NCBI GenBank assembly: GCA_964490725.1 | Contig: CAZBDU010000038.1 | Location: 1-46,101, forward strand | Direction of reading: 5' to 3' | Length of the DNA: 46,101 bases | Origin: CAZBDU01 sp964490725 | GTDB taxonomy: Bacteria; Spirochaetota; Spirochaetia; SZUA-6; DRHE01 | In this document: piece after piece, positions 7,958 through 14,453 of the stretch | How the letters are laid out: each line of letters begins with the position of its first letter | How positions within the stretch are numbered: position 1 is the first letter of the stretch | Translations under genes and position numbers: made by a program | The notes under the pieces: model-generated | Database searches by the model: none | What the model saw: only the letters and a program-made list of their open reading frames with translations | What the model was told of the DNA's origin: nothing

Positions 7958-9129
7958 CAGTCCGCTCCTTTCGGGTTCCCGGCAGGGCTGACCGGCTCCC
8001 CCTTGTAGGTGACCAGGGCGTTGTGGTTGACCTCGTCTTCCAGGTCCACCGAGTCGTCCTGCCCCGCATACAGGTTGTTGAACGCGTTGAGGACGTTGCG
8101 GGAGTACATCTGGCTCGTGGCCAGAGGCATCTGCGAGGGCAGCTCCACCGCACCGTGGATCAGCACGCCGTGGGCGCTCACGTCCTGGCCGGCCTTCGTC
8201 AGGGCGCAGTTGCCGCCGCTCTCGGCCGCCAGGTCCACGATCACCGAACCGGGTCGCATCAGGGCCACCATCTCCTCGCTGATCAGCAGGGGAGCCTTTC
8301 TGCCGTAGACCAGGGCGGTGGTGATCACCACGTCCACCCGCGGCAGCCTGCCGGAGATGGTCTCCATCTCCCGCCGGATGAACTCCTCCGAGGCTTCTCT
8401 GGCGTATCCGTAGCTGGTCTCCGCATCTTCGGGCAGCTCCATCTCCACGAACCTGGCCCCCAGGCTCTCGATCTGCTCCTTCACCGCCGGGCGGGTGTCG
8501 AACGCCTCAACCCTGGCCCCCAGGCGATGCGCGGTGGCGATGGCCTGCAGCCCCGCCACGCCGGCTCCGACCACCAGCACGGTGGCCGGCTGCACCGTCC
8601 CGGCGGCGGTCATGAGCAGCGGAAAGAACCGCCCCAGCCGGCCCGCCGCCAGCAGCGCCGCCCGATAGCCGGAAATAGTGCTCAGGGTGCTCAGGGCATC
8701 CATGCTCTGGGCGCGGGAGATGCGCGGCACCAGCTCCATGGCGAACCCCGTGAGCCGGCGCTCCTTCAGCAGCCTCACCACCTCCGGGTCCCGGGTGGGA
8801 TTGAGGAAGCCGATGATGGCGGCTCCCTCCTTCATCATCTCCAGCTCGTGGAGACCCGCACCGGGGTGCTGACCGGGCGAGCGGAGCTTCATCACCACGT
8901 CCGCCTGCCCGTAGACCTCCCGGGGCCCGTCCACCACCTCCGCCCCGGCCTCCCGGTACTCCTCATCGTCGTAGTGGGCCCCGGCACCGGCGCCGGCCTG
9001 CACCAGGGCCCGGTGGCCGCGCCTGGTTAGGGTCTGCACGCCCTGGGGGGTGAGGCCCACGCAGCGGCAGCGCTCGTGGATCTCCCGGGCCACTCCGATC
9101 ACCAGCTCCGACTTGTCCATATTGTTCAT
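7954..9129 (-). CDS. pntA: NAD(P) transhydrogenase alpha subunit, soluble NAD-binding part (PntA1)
   Basis: A 391-residue soluble domain I of transhydrogenase, related to alanine dehydrogenase. Conserved pieces are VGLTPQGVQTLTRRGH, the NAD fold VVGAGVAGLQAIATAHRLGA with EAFDTRP, and the regulatory region ending in QDDSVDLEDEV. It is the first gene of the run. Two in-frame ATGs are possible, 9129 (MNNMDKSE) and 9120 (MDKSE). Neither has a Shine-Dalgarno sequence: the bases before 9129 are a -10-like TATTAT. The transcript could therefore be leaderless or nearly so. The next genes overlap it and complete the three-subunit enzyme. Confidence 0.93.
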   Translation of the reverse strand: MNNMDKSELVIGVAREIHERCRCVGLTPQGVQTLTRRGHRALVQAGAGAGAHYDDEEYREAGAEVVDGPREVYGQADVVMKLRSPGQHPGAGLHELEMMKEGAAIIGFLNPTRDPEVVRLLKERRLTGFAMELVPRISRAQSMDALSTLSTISGYRAALLAAGRLGRFFPLLMTAAGTVQPATVLVVGAGVAGLQAIATAHRLGARVEAFDTRPAVKEQIESLGARFVEMELPEDAETSYGYAREASEEFIRREMETISGRLPRVDVVITTALVYGRKAPLLISEEMVALMRPGSVIVDLAAESGGNCALTKAGQDVSAHGVLIHGAVELPSQMPLATSQMYSRNVLNAFNNLYAGQDDSVDLEDEVNHNALVTYKGEPVSPAGNPKGADW

Positions 9130-9158
9130 ATAATACTGACTCGCTGCCGTAAGAGCAA
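9130..9158 (-). promoter_or_regulatory. Candidate promoter overlapping the pntA start
   Basis: On the minus strand TTGCTC (9158-9153) and TATTAT (9135-9130) are separated by 17 bases. The -10-like box ends one base before the ATG at 9129, so transcription would begin inside the first codons, near the second ATG at 9120. The 65-base gap holds no GGAG-like sequence in the sense strand. The -10 matches 5 of 6 consensus bases, the -35 only 3 of 6. Confidence 0.45.
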
Positions 9159-9194
9159 AGGAGGAAAAGAGTTGCTGGCCGCAGGGGCCGGAGC

Positions 9195-10157
9195 CTAGCG
9201 CCCGCGCGGGCGGTTCACCGGCCAGGTGGGCTCGGCGCCGGAGAGGACCTCGTGTATCCCCTGCGCCGCGCCCACCGCCATGCGGATCAAGGCTTCGGAG
9301 GTGAGCGCGGCGCTGTGAGGAGTCACCAGCACGTTCTCCAGGGCAAAGAGGGGGTTCTCGGGCGAAGGGGGCTCGGGGTCGAAGACGTCCAGCCCGGCCC
9401 CGGCCAGCCGGCCGCTCGCCAGGGCGTCCGCCAGCGCGGCCTCCTCCAGCACCTCCCCGCGAGAGGCGTTCACCAGGTAGGCCCCCGGCTTCATGAGGGC
9501 GAGCTCTCGCTCTCCGATCAGCCGGCGCGTCCCGGCGGTCCCCGGGACGTGCAGGGTGAGGAAATCGCTGGCTGCCAGCAGCTCCTCCAGGCCCTCGATG
9601 CGCCGCACCCCCGGCGGCCAGTCCCCTTCGGCCAGGAAGGGATCGTGCCCCGCCACCGCCATCCCCAGTCCGGCGGCGGCCAGGGCGGCCACGCGCCGGC
9701 CGATGCGCCCCAGGCCCACCACCCCCAGGGTCTTCCCGGCCAGATCCACCGCCCGGAGCCGGCCGCGGGCGGCGTAATCCCCCGCCCGCACGGCCCGGTC
9801 CATGGCCAGGAAGCCCCGCGCCAGGGCCACCAGCACGCCGATCACGTGCTCCGCCACAGAGACCGCGTTGGCCTCCGGGGTGTTCGTGACCCAGATGCCC
9901 AGCTCCGTGGCGATCTCCACGTCGATGTTGTCCACCCCCACGCCGTGACGGGCCACCACCCTCAGCCTGGGGGCGGCCCTCAGCACGGCCGCCGGGAAGG
10001 AGACGGTGCGCGCCAGGATGGCGTCGCAGTCAGCCGCTTCGCGGGCAATGACCTCCACCGAGGTTCCGCTTCCCATCACGATCTGATAGCCGCGCTCCCG
10101 CAGGTAGGCTTTGCCCTCCTGGGCCACATCCTGCGGAATCAAGACCCGAAAGCTCAC
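9195..10157 (-). CDS. D-isomer-specific 2-hydroxyacid dehydrogenase (phosphoglycerate dehydrogenase-like)
   Basis: A 320-residue NAD-dependent dehydrogenase of the SerA/PdxB/GyaR superfamily. The substrate motif ARHGVGVDNID, the NAD fold GVVGLGRIGRRVAAL followed by the Asp of GHDPF (NAD rather than NADP), the catalytic Arg in NASRGEVLEE, Glu in FDPEPP and His in TPHSAALT are all present. There is no ACT domain, so it is shorter than biosynthetic SerA. It starts at GTG 10157, overlapping the aldolase stop by four bases (GTGA), so the two are coupled. With an HpcH-type aldolase next door, a role in reducing or oxidising a 2-keto/2-hydroxy acid in sugar-acid metabolism is as likely as serine synthesis. 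Confidence 0.9.
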   Translation of the reverse strand: MSFRVLIPQDVAQEGKAYLRERGYQIVMGSGTSVEVIAREAADCDAILARTVSFPAAVLRAAPRLRVVARHGVGVDNIDVEIATELGIWVTNTPEANAVSVAEHVIGVLVALARGFLAMDRAVRAGDYAARGRLRAVDLAGKTLGVVGLGRIGRRVAALAAAGLGMAVAGHDPFLAEGDWPPGVRRIEGLEELLAASDFLTLHVPGTAGTRRLIGERELALMKPGAYLVNASRGEVLEEAALADALASGRLAGAGLDVFDPEPPSPENPLFALENVLVTPHSAALTSEALIRMAVGAAQGIHEVLSGAEPTWPVNRPRGR

Positions 10158-10924
10158 CGTGCGCCTCCGGTTCGGTACCTCGTGGCCACGGCTTCCATGG
10201 CCGAAAGCAGCATGTTGATGTCCAGCGAGCTCATCACCAGCGTCACCCCCTGCGGGATCCAGCGCGCCAGCAGCTCCTCGGAGCCGTGCATGCCCAGAAC
10301 CTTCCCGCGGCTGCGGGCGGCTGCCGCCACCCTCTCGATGGCCTTCCCCACCTCGCCGCCCAGGGTGTCACCCGGGCGCCCCAGGGAGACCGCCAGGTCG
10401 TTGGGGCCGATCAGCAGCGCGTCCAGTCCCTCCACCGCGGCGATGCGCGCCGCCTGCTCCACCCCGGCCGCAGTCTCGATCTGGGCGATGGTGAGCGTTT
10501 CCCGGTTGGCCCTCTCCATGAACGCCGGCACCCGGGCGCCCACGCTGGCGTAGTCGGTGTGGCCCCCGGCGCTTCCCAGGCCACGCTGCCCCAGAGGGGC
10601 GAACTTCGCCCAGGCGGCCAGCGCCTGAGCCTGCTCCACGCTCTCCACCATCGGGACCATGATTCCCTGGGCGCCGCAGTCGAGGATGCGGGAGACGGCG
10701 CTGCGGCTCAGCTCGGGCACCCGCACCATCCCCACCAGCCCGGCCGCGCGGGCCACGGCAAAGAGGTCCGACAGGCTCTCGAAGGAGTACGGCCCGTGCT
10801 CCATGTCGGCCATCACGAAGTCCAGGCCTGCCTGGGCCGCCAGGCGCGCCACCGCCGGATTGCGCACCAGCCGCAGCATCGTGCCCGCCACGCGGGCTCC
10901 CCCTTTCAGCTTCTCGATGTCCAT
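10154..10924 (-). CDS. HpcH/HpaI-family aldolase
   Basis: A 256-residue class II (metal-dependent) aldolase of the HpcH/HpaI/GarL family, which cleaves 2-keto-3-deoxy or 4-hydroxy-2-oxo acids to pyruvate plus an aldehyde. Visible signatures are ADMEHGPYSFESL with the catalytic His, VRVPE with the substrate Arg, IAQIETAAGVE with one metal Glu and LIGPNDLAVSLG with the metal Asp. The start ATG 10924 is preceded by GGGGGAGG at good spacing, so 26 upstream in-frame codons are ignored. It is the first gene of the pair with the hydroxyacid dehydrogenase. Likely substrates are 2-dehydro-3-deoxyglucarate-like acids, but specificity is not readable. Confidence 0.92.
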   Translation of the reverse strand: MDIEKLKGGARVAGTMLRLVRNPAVARLAAQAGLDFVMADMEHGPYSFESLSDLFAVARAAGLVGMVRVPELSRSAVSRILDCGAQGIMVPMVESVEQAQALAAWAKFAPLGQRGLGSAGGHTDYASVGARVPAFMERANRETLTIAQIETAAGVEQAARIAAVEGLDALLIGPNDLAVSLGRPGDTLGGEVGKAIERVAAAARSRGKVLGMHGSEELLARWIPQGVTLVMSSLDINMLLSAMEAVATRYRTGGAR

Positions 10925-11050
10925 GTGGGTCCTCCCCCTCTGGAAGCCTCGCTCCGCCCGGCCTAAGAGTCTGCACGACTGGAGGGGGGAATGCAACCGC
11001 ACCGACGAGAGCGCCGTGCCCCGGCTCCGGCGGCGGACCGCCGCCGCCCT

Positions 11051-11344
11051 TCACACCCGCCGGCGGGGGAGCTGAACGATCGCCACCCCGATCGCCGCGA
11101 CCAGCATGCCGGCCACCTCGCGCCAGGCCAATCGCTCCTCCAGGAAGATCCAGGCCAGTCGCCGCCTGCGGACCACGAAAGAGAGCAGGAATCCAAACGC
11201 CATGGCGTAGCGAAGGCCTGCGAAGGGCAGTGCGGGAATATCCTTCAACCCGATCTTCACCAGGATGAAGGATGTGGACCACAGAAAGGTGACCAGCAGG
11301 GCCTGCGGGACGGGCCCCAGGCGGGAGGCGCGAAGCTGCCTCAC
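11051..11344 (-). pseudogene. Internally deleted EamA/DMT-family transporter remnant
   Basis: An open frame of about 97 residues from GTG 11344. The start (LLVTFLWSTSFILVKIGL, then LRYAMAFGFLLSFVVRR) matches the first two helices of an EamA drug/metabolite transporter. It passes directly into LAWIFLEERLAWREVAG and AAIGVAIVQLP, which is the last-helix block of an EamA repeat (the LGE-x-W...G...G pattern). A normal protein has about 290 residues and ten helices; the middle, roughly 190 residues, is missing without a frame break. It is most simply an in-frame deletion derivative. A four-helix SMR-like protein is less likely because the junction falls inside RRRR-LAW. It lies upstream of and parallel to the aldolase gene. 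Confidence 0.6.
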
Positions 11345-11586
11345 GGCGCCGGTCCGAAGGAGTTGCAGGGCATGACGCCCTGGAGCGGAACGCGAGAGGC
11401 CATCCAGGGCAGTGTGCGGTGCACGGGGGCGAACGTCCACGGAGAGGCTCCACCCCGCCTCGGGGGGCTGATTTCTCGCGGCGGGACTATGAAAAACCAC
11501 CGTTCCATGCCATTCTGGGGCATGACGGCGGCGCACCCCATCCACGGGCTGTCGCGGGGACGCCGGCGATTCGCGGGGATGGACGG

Positions 11587-12039
11587 GTGGCGAAGCACAT
11601 TGCCGTGGTTCACGGACCGAACCTGAACATGCTGGGCAAACGGGAAGTAGGCATCTACGGCGGCAAGTCGATGGAAGACATCAACTCCGCCGTGGCCGCC
11701 GAGGGTCGGGAGCTGGGTGTGACCGTGGAGTTCTACCAATCGAACGGTGAAGGCGAGCTGGTTACCTTCATTCAGCAGTGCAGAGGGAGGGTGGACGGCA
11801 TCCTGCTGAACGCGGGGGCGTACACCCACTATTCCGTCGCCCTCCGTGACGCCATCAGCTCCGCGGAGGTGCCTACGGTGGAGACTCACATCTCGAACAT
11901 CTACAAGAGAGAAGCCTTCCGGCACAGGTCCATGATCGCGGCGGTGTGCATCGGGCAGGTTTGCGGCTTCGGCGCCTTCAGCTACATCCTGGGCCTGCGG
12001 GCGTTGACAGAGGACAGACTGGACCCCTGGCTGGTGTAG
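11587..12039 (+). CDS. Type II 3-dehydroquinate dehydratase-like protein, copy 1
   Basis: A 150-residue flavodoxin-like dehydroquinase of the dodecameric type II family (AroQ/QutE). GPNLNMLGKREVGIYGG carries the binding Asn, catalytic Arg and loop Tyr; LNAGAYTHYSVALRDA carries the Asn and His; ETHISNIYKREAFRHRS carries Glu, the general-acid His and Arg. All expected active-site residues are therefore present. The start is taken as GTG 11587; an in-frame extension upstream to 11419 is low-complexity and unlike the family. It precedes a second copy by 24 bases. A type I enzyme already exists in AroDE, so this copy probably serves catabolism (for example quinate) or a related carbocyclic substrate. 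Confidence 0.88.
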   Translation: MAKHIAVVHGPNLNMLGKREVGIYGGKSMEDINSAVAAEGRELGVTVEFYQSNGEGELVTFIQQCRGRVDGILLNAGAYTHYSVALRDAISSAEVPTVETHISNIYKREAFRHRSMIAAVCIGQVCGFGAFSYILGLRALTEDRLDPWLV

Positions 12040-12063
12040 CGCCGGCCTGGCGAGGAGCGCGGC

Positions 12064-12504
12064 TTGAAGAAGAGCTTCCTGGTGGTATCGGGACCCAATT
12101 TGAACCTGCTGGGAACGCGCAAGATCTCTATCTACGGCGAAGGGTCGCTTGAGGATATCCATCGCGGCCTGAAGGCGCGCGCCGAAGAGCTGAAGGTGAC
12201 CGTGGAGTGCAGGCAGTTCAACAGCGAGGGGGCGATCATCGACTGCCTCCAGGAGGCGCCCGGCCGTTTCGACGGGGTGATCATCAACGCCGGCGCGCTG
12301 GCCCACTACAGCTACGCGCTGCGCAGCGCCATCGGTGCCATGCTCCTGCCATGTGTGGAAGTGTTCATCTCCAACGTGCATGCCCGCGAAGAGTTCCGGC
12401 ACCAATCGGTGATAGCTCCTGTATGCGTCGGGGTGATCGGTGGGTTCGGGAAGAAGAGCTACCTGCTGGCGCTGGATGCGTTGGCCAATCTGACCGAAGT
12501 CTAG
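12064..12504 (+). CDS. Type II 3-dehydroquinate dehydratase-like protein, copy 2 with a substituted catalytic His
   Basis: A 146-residue paralogue of the gene just upstream, starting at TTG 12064. The fold and most motifs are kept: GPNLNLLGTRKISIYGEG (Asn, Arg, Tyr) and INAGALAHYSYALRSA (Asn, His). The block EVFISNVHAREEFRHQS has Phe where the family and copy 1 have the general-acid His (EVHISN). The Glu after the loop Arg is also Lys. It may be a catalytically altered partner that assembles with copy 1, or an enzyme with a different reaction. It is followed by the TIM-barrel gene with an AGGGGAAGG ribosome site between. The substitution is seen directly; the functional consequence is inference. 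Confidence 0.88.
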   Translation: MKKSFLVVSGPNLNLLGTRKISIYGEGSLEDIHRGLKARAEELKVTVECRQFNSEGAIIDCLQEAPGRFDGVIINAGALAHYSYALRSAIGAMLLPCVEVFISNVHAREEFRHQSVIAPVCVGVIGGFGKKSYLLALDALANLTEV

Positions 12505-12521
12505 ACAGGGGAAGGCGGCGC

Positions 12522-13295
12522 ATGCGTGTCCAGTGGGGCAAGATGGTGCGGGAACTCGCGGCGGTGCATCGGGCCGCCGCGGATGGCTTCGACTTCGTGC
12601 AGCCGGTGAACGACCTGGTCGCAAATCTGAGCGACCAGGAGGTCCTCCAGCAGAAGGCGCGCATGAAGGATGAGGGAGTGCCGCTGCGGGTGTGCGCCGT
12701 GCCGCTTCCCGCGAACGTCCGGGTCACCCAGAGGGGCTTCAACATATACGTCTGGACGGAGCATCTGAAGAAAGCGCTGCACCGTGTGGCCGGGCTGGGC
12801 TGCAGGAAGCTGGTCTGGAACGACGGCAGAGCCAGAGTGCTCCCCGTGGAAGGTGAGATCGCCGCGCTGAAGGAGCAGGTTCTCCAGTTCCTGTACATGC
12901 TCTGTGAGGTGGCGGCGAACCTCGACATGACCGTCCTGGTGGAACCCCTGGGGCTGCGCCGCACCAATTTCCTGAATACCATGAAGGAAACCGGCGAATT
13001 TCTCCACCGGGTACAGAAGGAAAACCTGTCGTCGCTCATCAGCCTGAGAGAGCTGGATCAGATCGGTTTGTCGCTGCAGGACCTGCCCAAGCACCGGCAG
13101 CTGATCGCCCACGTGCACATGGACAACCCGACCTTCTCCGGCGGCGCACGCGTTTGCCCGCGTCCCGAGGACGGCTATGACTATCGCCCTTTCGTGCAGG
13201 CCCTGAGAATGATGGGATATTCGGGGGACATCAGCCTGCCGGAGGATGCCGATGCCGCCGGGCTGGCGTACTGCCGGCGGCTATGGAACGAATGA
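12522..13295 (+). CDS. Xylose-isomerase-like TIM-barrel protein (sugar isomerase/AP-endonuclease-2 fold)
   Basis: A 257-residue TIM barrel starting at ATG 12522 behind GGGGAAGG. The C-terminal half shows the family pattern: VLVEPLGLRRTNFLN (metal Glu), HVHMDNP (His after strand 7) and DISLPEDA (Glu near the end). The D-x-x-H segment expected after strand 6 reads SLISLREL, so the usual Asp and His are not there. Family members include sugar-acid epimerases (IolO), inosose dehydratase or isomerase (IolE, IolI) and 3-dehydroshikimate dehydratase (AsbF/QuiC type). Placement directly after two dehydroquinase-like genes makes a dehydratase of the quinate route an attractive guess, but not an identification. 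Its 3' end overlaps the convergent gntR gene by 15 bases. Confidence 0.75.
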   Translation: MRVQWGKMVRELAAVHRAAADGFDFVQPVNDLVANLSDQEVLQQKARMKDEGVPLRVCAVPLPANVRVTQRGFNIYVWTEHLKKALHRVAGLGCRKLVWNDGRARVLPVEGEIAALKEQVLQFLYMLCEVAANLDMTVLVEPLGLRRTNFLNTMKETGEFLHRVQKENLSSLISLRELDQIGLSLQDLPKHRQLIAHVHMDNPTFSGGARVCPRPEDGYDYRPFVQALRMMGYSGDISLPEDADAAGLAYCRRLWNE

Positions 13296-13976
13296 GTCGG
13301 CCTGCCCCGCGCGCTCCCTCGGGGTGATCGACAACCCCATGATGAAGGCGCCCGCGTTCTCCAGATGCCGTTTCACCGCCAGCTCGGCGCGACCCGGATC
13401 GCCGCTGAGAAGAGCGTCCAGGATCTCTATGTGTTCCGCTGCTATTTCGTGGAAACGCCGCTGCGTGAAACGCTTGCCGAAATGGTTCCTGATCCTCTTG
13501 ATCTGGGCGAGCAGGCCGCCGTACGTCCTGAGCAGCGTCTGATTGCCCAGGGCCTCTACGATGGAAAGATGAACCTCCTCCCACTCGCCCCACTCGTGAA
13601 CGAGCTCCTCGCCACTCTGCTCGTCTTCCAGTAGCTGCAGGAGCTCCTCTCTCTTTTGCCGCAGCTGCTCATTGTGGCGGTGAGACAGCGCGACCCGCTT
13701 GGCGGCCCCCGTCTCGATGATCTCCCGGATCTCGAAGATCTCGCGGATGTCCAGCGGCGTGATGTGGGAGATTGTCGACCCTCGCCCTGGAACATTCTCT
13801 ACGAAGCCGTCCCGTTCCAGCTGCCGCAGGGCCTCACGTACGGGGGTCTTGCTGACGCCGAGCTCCTGCGCGAAATCCGCCTCGTTGATGGGCAGCCCCG
13901 GACGAAGCTCACCGTCGATGATGCGCCTCTTGAGATTCTCATAGACTTTGACCTTCTTGTTGCCGTGCGTGTTCAT
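13281..13976 (-). CDS. GntR-family regulator, FCD (FadR-C) subfamily
   Basis: A 231-residue transcription factor. Residues 1-70 form the winged helix (VKVYENLKRRIIDGELRPG, then ELGVSKTPVREALRQLERDG). The rest is the all-helical FCD ligand domain with the metal-binding pattern FEIREIIETGAAKRV, HLSIVEAL and the later His residues (AAEHIEILDALLSG, KRHLENAG). FCD regulators usually sense small organic acids. The chosen start is ATG 13976 (MNTHGNKK); the upstream in-frame extension to 14021 crosses the putative promoter. It sits between the dehydroquinase cluster, with which it converges, and the long catabolic operon. It is the natural candidate regulator of both. Confidence 0.93.
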   Translation of the reverse strand: MNTHGNKKVKVYENLKRRIIDGELRPGLPINEADFAQELGVSKTPVREALRQLERDGFVENVPGRGSTISHITPLDIREIFEIREIIETGAAKRVALSHRHNEQLRQKREELLQLLEDEQSGEELVHEWGEWEEVHLSIVEALGNQTLLRTYGGLLAQIKRIRNHFGKRFTQRRFHEIAAEHIEILDALLSGDPGRAELAVKRHLENAGAFIMGLSITPRERAGQADSFVP

Positions 13977-13989
13977 TGACCCGCCGCAC

Positions 13990-14021
13990 CATAATACAAC
14001 TGTGATACTATAATGGTCCAA
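13990..14021 (-). promoter_or_regulatory. Candidate gntR promoter with an AT-rich dyad
   Basis: An AT-rich island in otherwise GC-rich DNA. On the minus strand TATTAT (13996-13991) lies 19 bases after TTGGAC (14021-14016), a weak but usable promoter. CATAATA at 13990-13996 and TATAATG at 14009-14015 form an imperfect 26-base dyad with one mismatch, suited to binding of a dimeric regulator and autoregulation. The leader to ATG 13976 is short and contains GGCGGG. Confidence 0.4.
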
Positions 14022-14170
14022 TCATGCACCTGTTTCTCCTGTTGGTCAATACGCCGCAACCGCCCGGGCTGGCCAGGAGGGTCGTCCACGCCCCCCTCGA
14101 TGTCGTCCCGGCGCCAGCGGGAAGCCCAGCAGGCCGATCGGCTTCGTGTGCGCGGCGGACCACGAAACCT

Positions 14171-14404
14171 CTACCCTCCCGCCAGCATCGGAAAGACTCT
14201 GACCTCGTCCCCGTCCCTCAGTGGCCGTTCCAGGGTGGCTCTTTCACCGTTGACGAAGACGAGCGCCGCCTCAGCCTGGGGGATCCCCGCTTCATCGAGC
14301 AAGCCCCGCAGGTCAGCGGCCCCTGTCGTCCAGGGGCCCCCGTCCGCCAGATCCGGGCGCCTCTTGCCCAACATCCCGTACAACCGGACTCTTATTTCCG
14401 CCAT
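14171..14404 (-). CDS. MoaD/ThiS-family sulfur carrier protein
   Basis: A 77-residue beta-grasp protein starting at ATG 14404 (MAEIRVRLYGMLGK). It ends in the di-glycine tail required for activation and thiocarboxylation (PMLAGG). The blocks FVNGERATLERPLRDGDEVRVFP match MoaD/ThiS, including the LxDGDEV turn. It is the last gene of the long operon, 49 bases after the M24 gene. MoaD supplies the dithiolene sulfur of molybdopterin or tungstopterin, and paralogous MoaD-like genes often accompany tungsten AOR genes. One AOR gene (21882-23612) is in this same operon, so a dedicated cofactor-sulfur role is plausible. A role in thiamine or other sulfur transfer is not excluded. Confidence 0.85.
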   Translation of the reverse strand: MAEIRVRLYGMLGKRRPDLADGGPWTTGAADLRGLLDEAGIPQAEAALVFVNGERATLERPLRDGDEVRVFPMLAGG

Positions 14405-14453
14405 CCTCGTCTCCACCGCTTGAGTGGAAGGCACCCCCCTGCCGACAACCCGG

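Noticed and set aside
11341..12624. Minus-strand open frame of 427 codons across both dehydroquinase genes
   Set aside because: Antisense shadow; both plus-strand genes have full family motifs.
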